6,662 nt of DNA from RZYP01 sp050256135 (GTDB taxonomy: Bacteria > Bacillota > Negativicutes > Acidaminococcales > Acidaminococcaceae): NCBI GenBank assembly GCA_050256135.1, contig JBFWIF010000107.1, positions 1-6,662 of the forward strand. The letters are read 5' to 3'. Of the stretch, positions 5,930-6,662 are shown piece by piece. Each line of letters starts with the position of its first letter. Position 1 is the stretch's first letter. The notes under the pieces were generated by a model. That model saw only the letters and a list, made by a program, of their open reading frames with translations, did no database searches and was not told the origin of the DNA. Both the position numbers and the translations under genes were made by a program.

Positions 5930-6662
5930 TTAGGGTTTTCTCAGATGAATTGTTACACGACGATTAAGCGAACGGCCATCTTCAGTTTCATTAGATGTAG
6001 CTGGAGTTGACTCGCCATTGGCTGCAACTGTGATGGTACTATCTGGGATACCTCTTTCTAGCAGATAGTTTTGTGCTGCCCATACACGCCTCCAGGAAAG
6101 ATCCATATTGTAGTCATCAGTACCAATAGAATCAGTATGGCCTACCAGAGCTATAGTTGCCTGTGGGTTGGTTTTGAAGGTCATTACTACATCATCAAGA
6201 ACTGCTGTGTCTTGTGGACGAATTGCATCATCATCGAAGTCAAAGTAGATAACCCAATCTTTTTCGACTGGAGCAACCACAACTGGTTTTGGAACAGCCA
6301 TTGCTGCGAGAGTACCAACTTCAGGGGCTGGCTCGCCACCGCCACCGCCACCGCCGATGATAACTGGTGGAGTTGGGTTATTATTATTGTTGTTATTATT
6401 GTTGTTATTGTTGTTATTGTTGTTATTGCCGTTATTACCGTTGTTGCCGTTATTGCCGTTGTTGCCGTTATTACCGTTGTTACCATTATTGCCGTTGTTG
6501 CCGTTATTACCGTTGTTACCATTATTGCCGTTGTTGCCGTTATTACCGTTGTTGCCGTTATTGCCGTTATTGCCGTTGTTGCCGTTATTGCCGTTGTTGC
6601 CGTTATTTCCGTTGTTCCCATTATTGCCGTTATTACCGTTTTTTCCATTATTGCCGTTATTA
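5930..6662 (-). CDS. OmpA-family peptidoglycan-binding protein with Asn/Gly-repeat stalk (5' end missing)
   Basis: The reading frame enters the window at its right edge and stays open for 243 residues to TAA at 5930; the start and any signal peptide or N-terminal domain lie outside. The visible order is 26 NNG tripeptides (1-78, one with Lys for Asn), 17 Asn (79-95), PTPPVII (96-102), 7 Gly (103-109) and an acidic/Ala/Val linker. An OmpA_C domain (about 136-243) follows, with IYFDFDDD, GHTDSIGTDDYNMDLSWRR and GRSLNRRVTIHL. The Asp of HTD and the Arg of NRRV are the residues that in OmpA/Pal proteins contact diaminopimelate of peptidoglycan, so this end should dock to the wall in the periplasm. 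The Asn/Gly part would be a long flexible spacer. The ATG at 6301 is an internal Met, without a Shine-Dalgarno site. The domain call is strong; the whole-protein role is unknown because the N-terminus is missing. Confidence 0.92.
   Translation of the reverse strand, partial: NNGNNGKNGNNGNNGNNGNNGNNGNNGNNGNNGNNGNNGNNGNNGNNGNNGNNGNNGNNGNNGNNGNNGNNGNNGNNGNNNNNNNNNNNNNNNNNPTPPVIIGGGGGGGEPAPEVGTLAAMAVPKPVVVAPVEKDWVIYFDFDDDAIRPQDTAVLDDVVMTFKTNPQATIALVGHTDSIGTDDYNMDLSWRRVWAAQNYLLERGIPDSTITVAANGESTPATSNETEDGRSLNRRVTIHLRKP
6335..6355. repeat. poly-glycine codon tract
   Basis: Seven consecutive Gly codons alternating GGC and GGT (minus strand) form a 6-bp-period tract between the Pro-rich patch and the OmpA domain. 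It reads as a flexible hinge. Being a short tandem repeat, it could change length in frame. Confidence 0.8.
6377..6427. repeat. poly-asparagine codon tract
   Basis: Seventeen consecutive Asn codons (AAC or AAT on the minus strand) follow directly after the last Gly of the NNG array. The array seems to lose its Gly codons abruptly here. The mix of AAC and AAT shows it is not a fresh single-triplet expansion. Confidence 0.9.
6428..6662. repeat. 9-bp-period tandem repeat coding (Asn-Asn-Gly)x26
   Basis: From 6428 to 6661 every ninth base pair begins a Gly codon without interruption, giving 26 exact units that encode NNG (one is KNG at about 6641-6643). The array continues past the window edge. 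Variation lies almost wholly in third codon positions (AAC/AAT; GGC, GGT, GGA, GGG). Units nearest the window edge are the most diverse (GGA, GGG and Lys). The middle is the most regular and includes an exact 36-bp tandem duplication (6482-6517 and 6518-6553). Confidence 0.95.

Noticed and set aside
6299..6301. ATG as start of a stand-alone 123-aa OmpA-domain protein
   Set aside because: There is no Shine-Dalgarno site upstream, and the frame is open without a stop for 120 more codons to the window edge.
6187..6648. Open frame rich in Thr, Ile and Ala over the repeat region
   Set aside because: It is the shifted reading of the NNG array and ends inside the OmpA domain in the wrong frame; the Asn/Gly frame continues directly into a recognisable domain.
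6428..6662. CRISPR-like array because of regular repeats
   Set aside because: There are no unique spacers. The 9-bp period is continuous and in frame with the OmpA domain.

Overview
The window looks like chromosomal DNA of a low-to-middle G+C diderm Firmicute, most plausibly a member of the Negativicutes. The evidence is mixed. The Shine-Dalgarno sites are strong and Firmicute-like (GGAGGT, GAGGAG, GAGGT), and a YkwD-type secreted CAP protein is present. The window also ends in an OmpA/MotB-type peptidoglycan-binding protein, which is typical of cells with an outer membrane. This placement is inferred from gene content; no rRNA or marker gene is present.

Layout. Positions 3304 down to 30 (minus strand) hold a tight three-gene operon: a GDP-mannose-forming mannose-1-phosphate guanylyltransferase, a GT4-type glycosyltransferase, and a protein of the (alpha/alpha)6-barrel-like family that is commonly encoded beside or fused to such glycosyltransferases. 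A good extended -10 promoter lies at 3353-3381, and each gene has its own Shine-Dalgarno site. After an intergenic stretch of about 300 bp, a divergent plus-strand gene (3606-5015) encodes a secreted protein that looks like two GATase1/DUF4350-like domains in tandem. It converges on a minus-strand gene for a secreted CAP/SCP domain protein (5112-5654). A perfect 15-bp hairpin between the two can terminate transcription. The CAP gene has a recognisable promoter and a roughly 120-nt leader containing a perfect 14-bp inverted repeat. A classical rho-independent terminator (5849-5884) then closes the last gene, a 5'-truncated minus-strand ORF (5930-6662). Its visible part reads (Asn-Asn-Gly)x26, then 17 Asn, a Pro-rich patch, 7 Gly and an OmpA C-terminal domain.

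How the genes may work together. The operon is best read as making GDP-mannose and using it to build or modify a mannose-containing glycan; the acceptor cannot be told from the sequence. The other three genes encode exported or envelope proteins, so the whole window has a cell-surface theme, but a functional link between them and the operon is only inference. The most unusual signal is the long, in-frame 9-bp-period Asn/Gly repeat, which contains an exact 36-bp tandem duplication. No convincing new defence or mobile system is visible.
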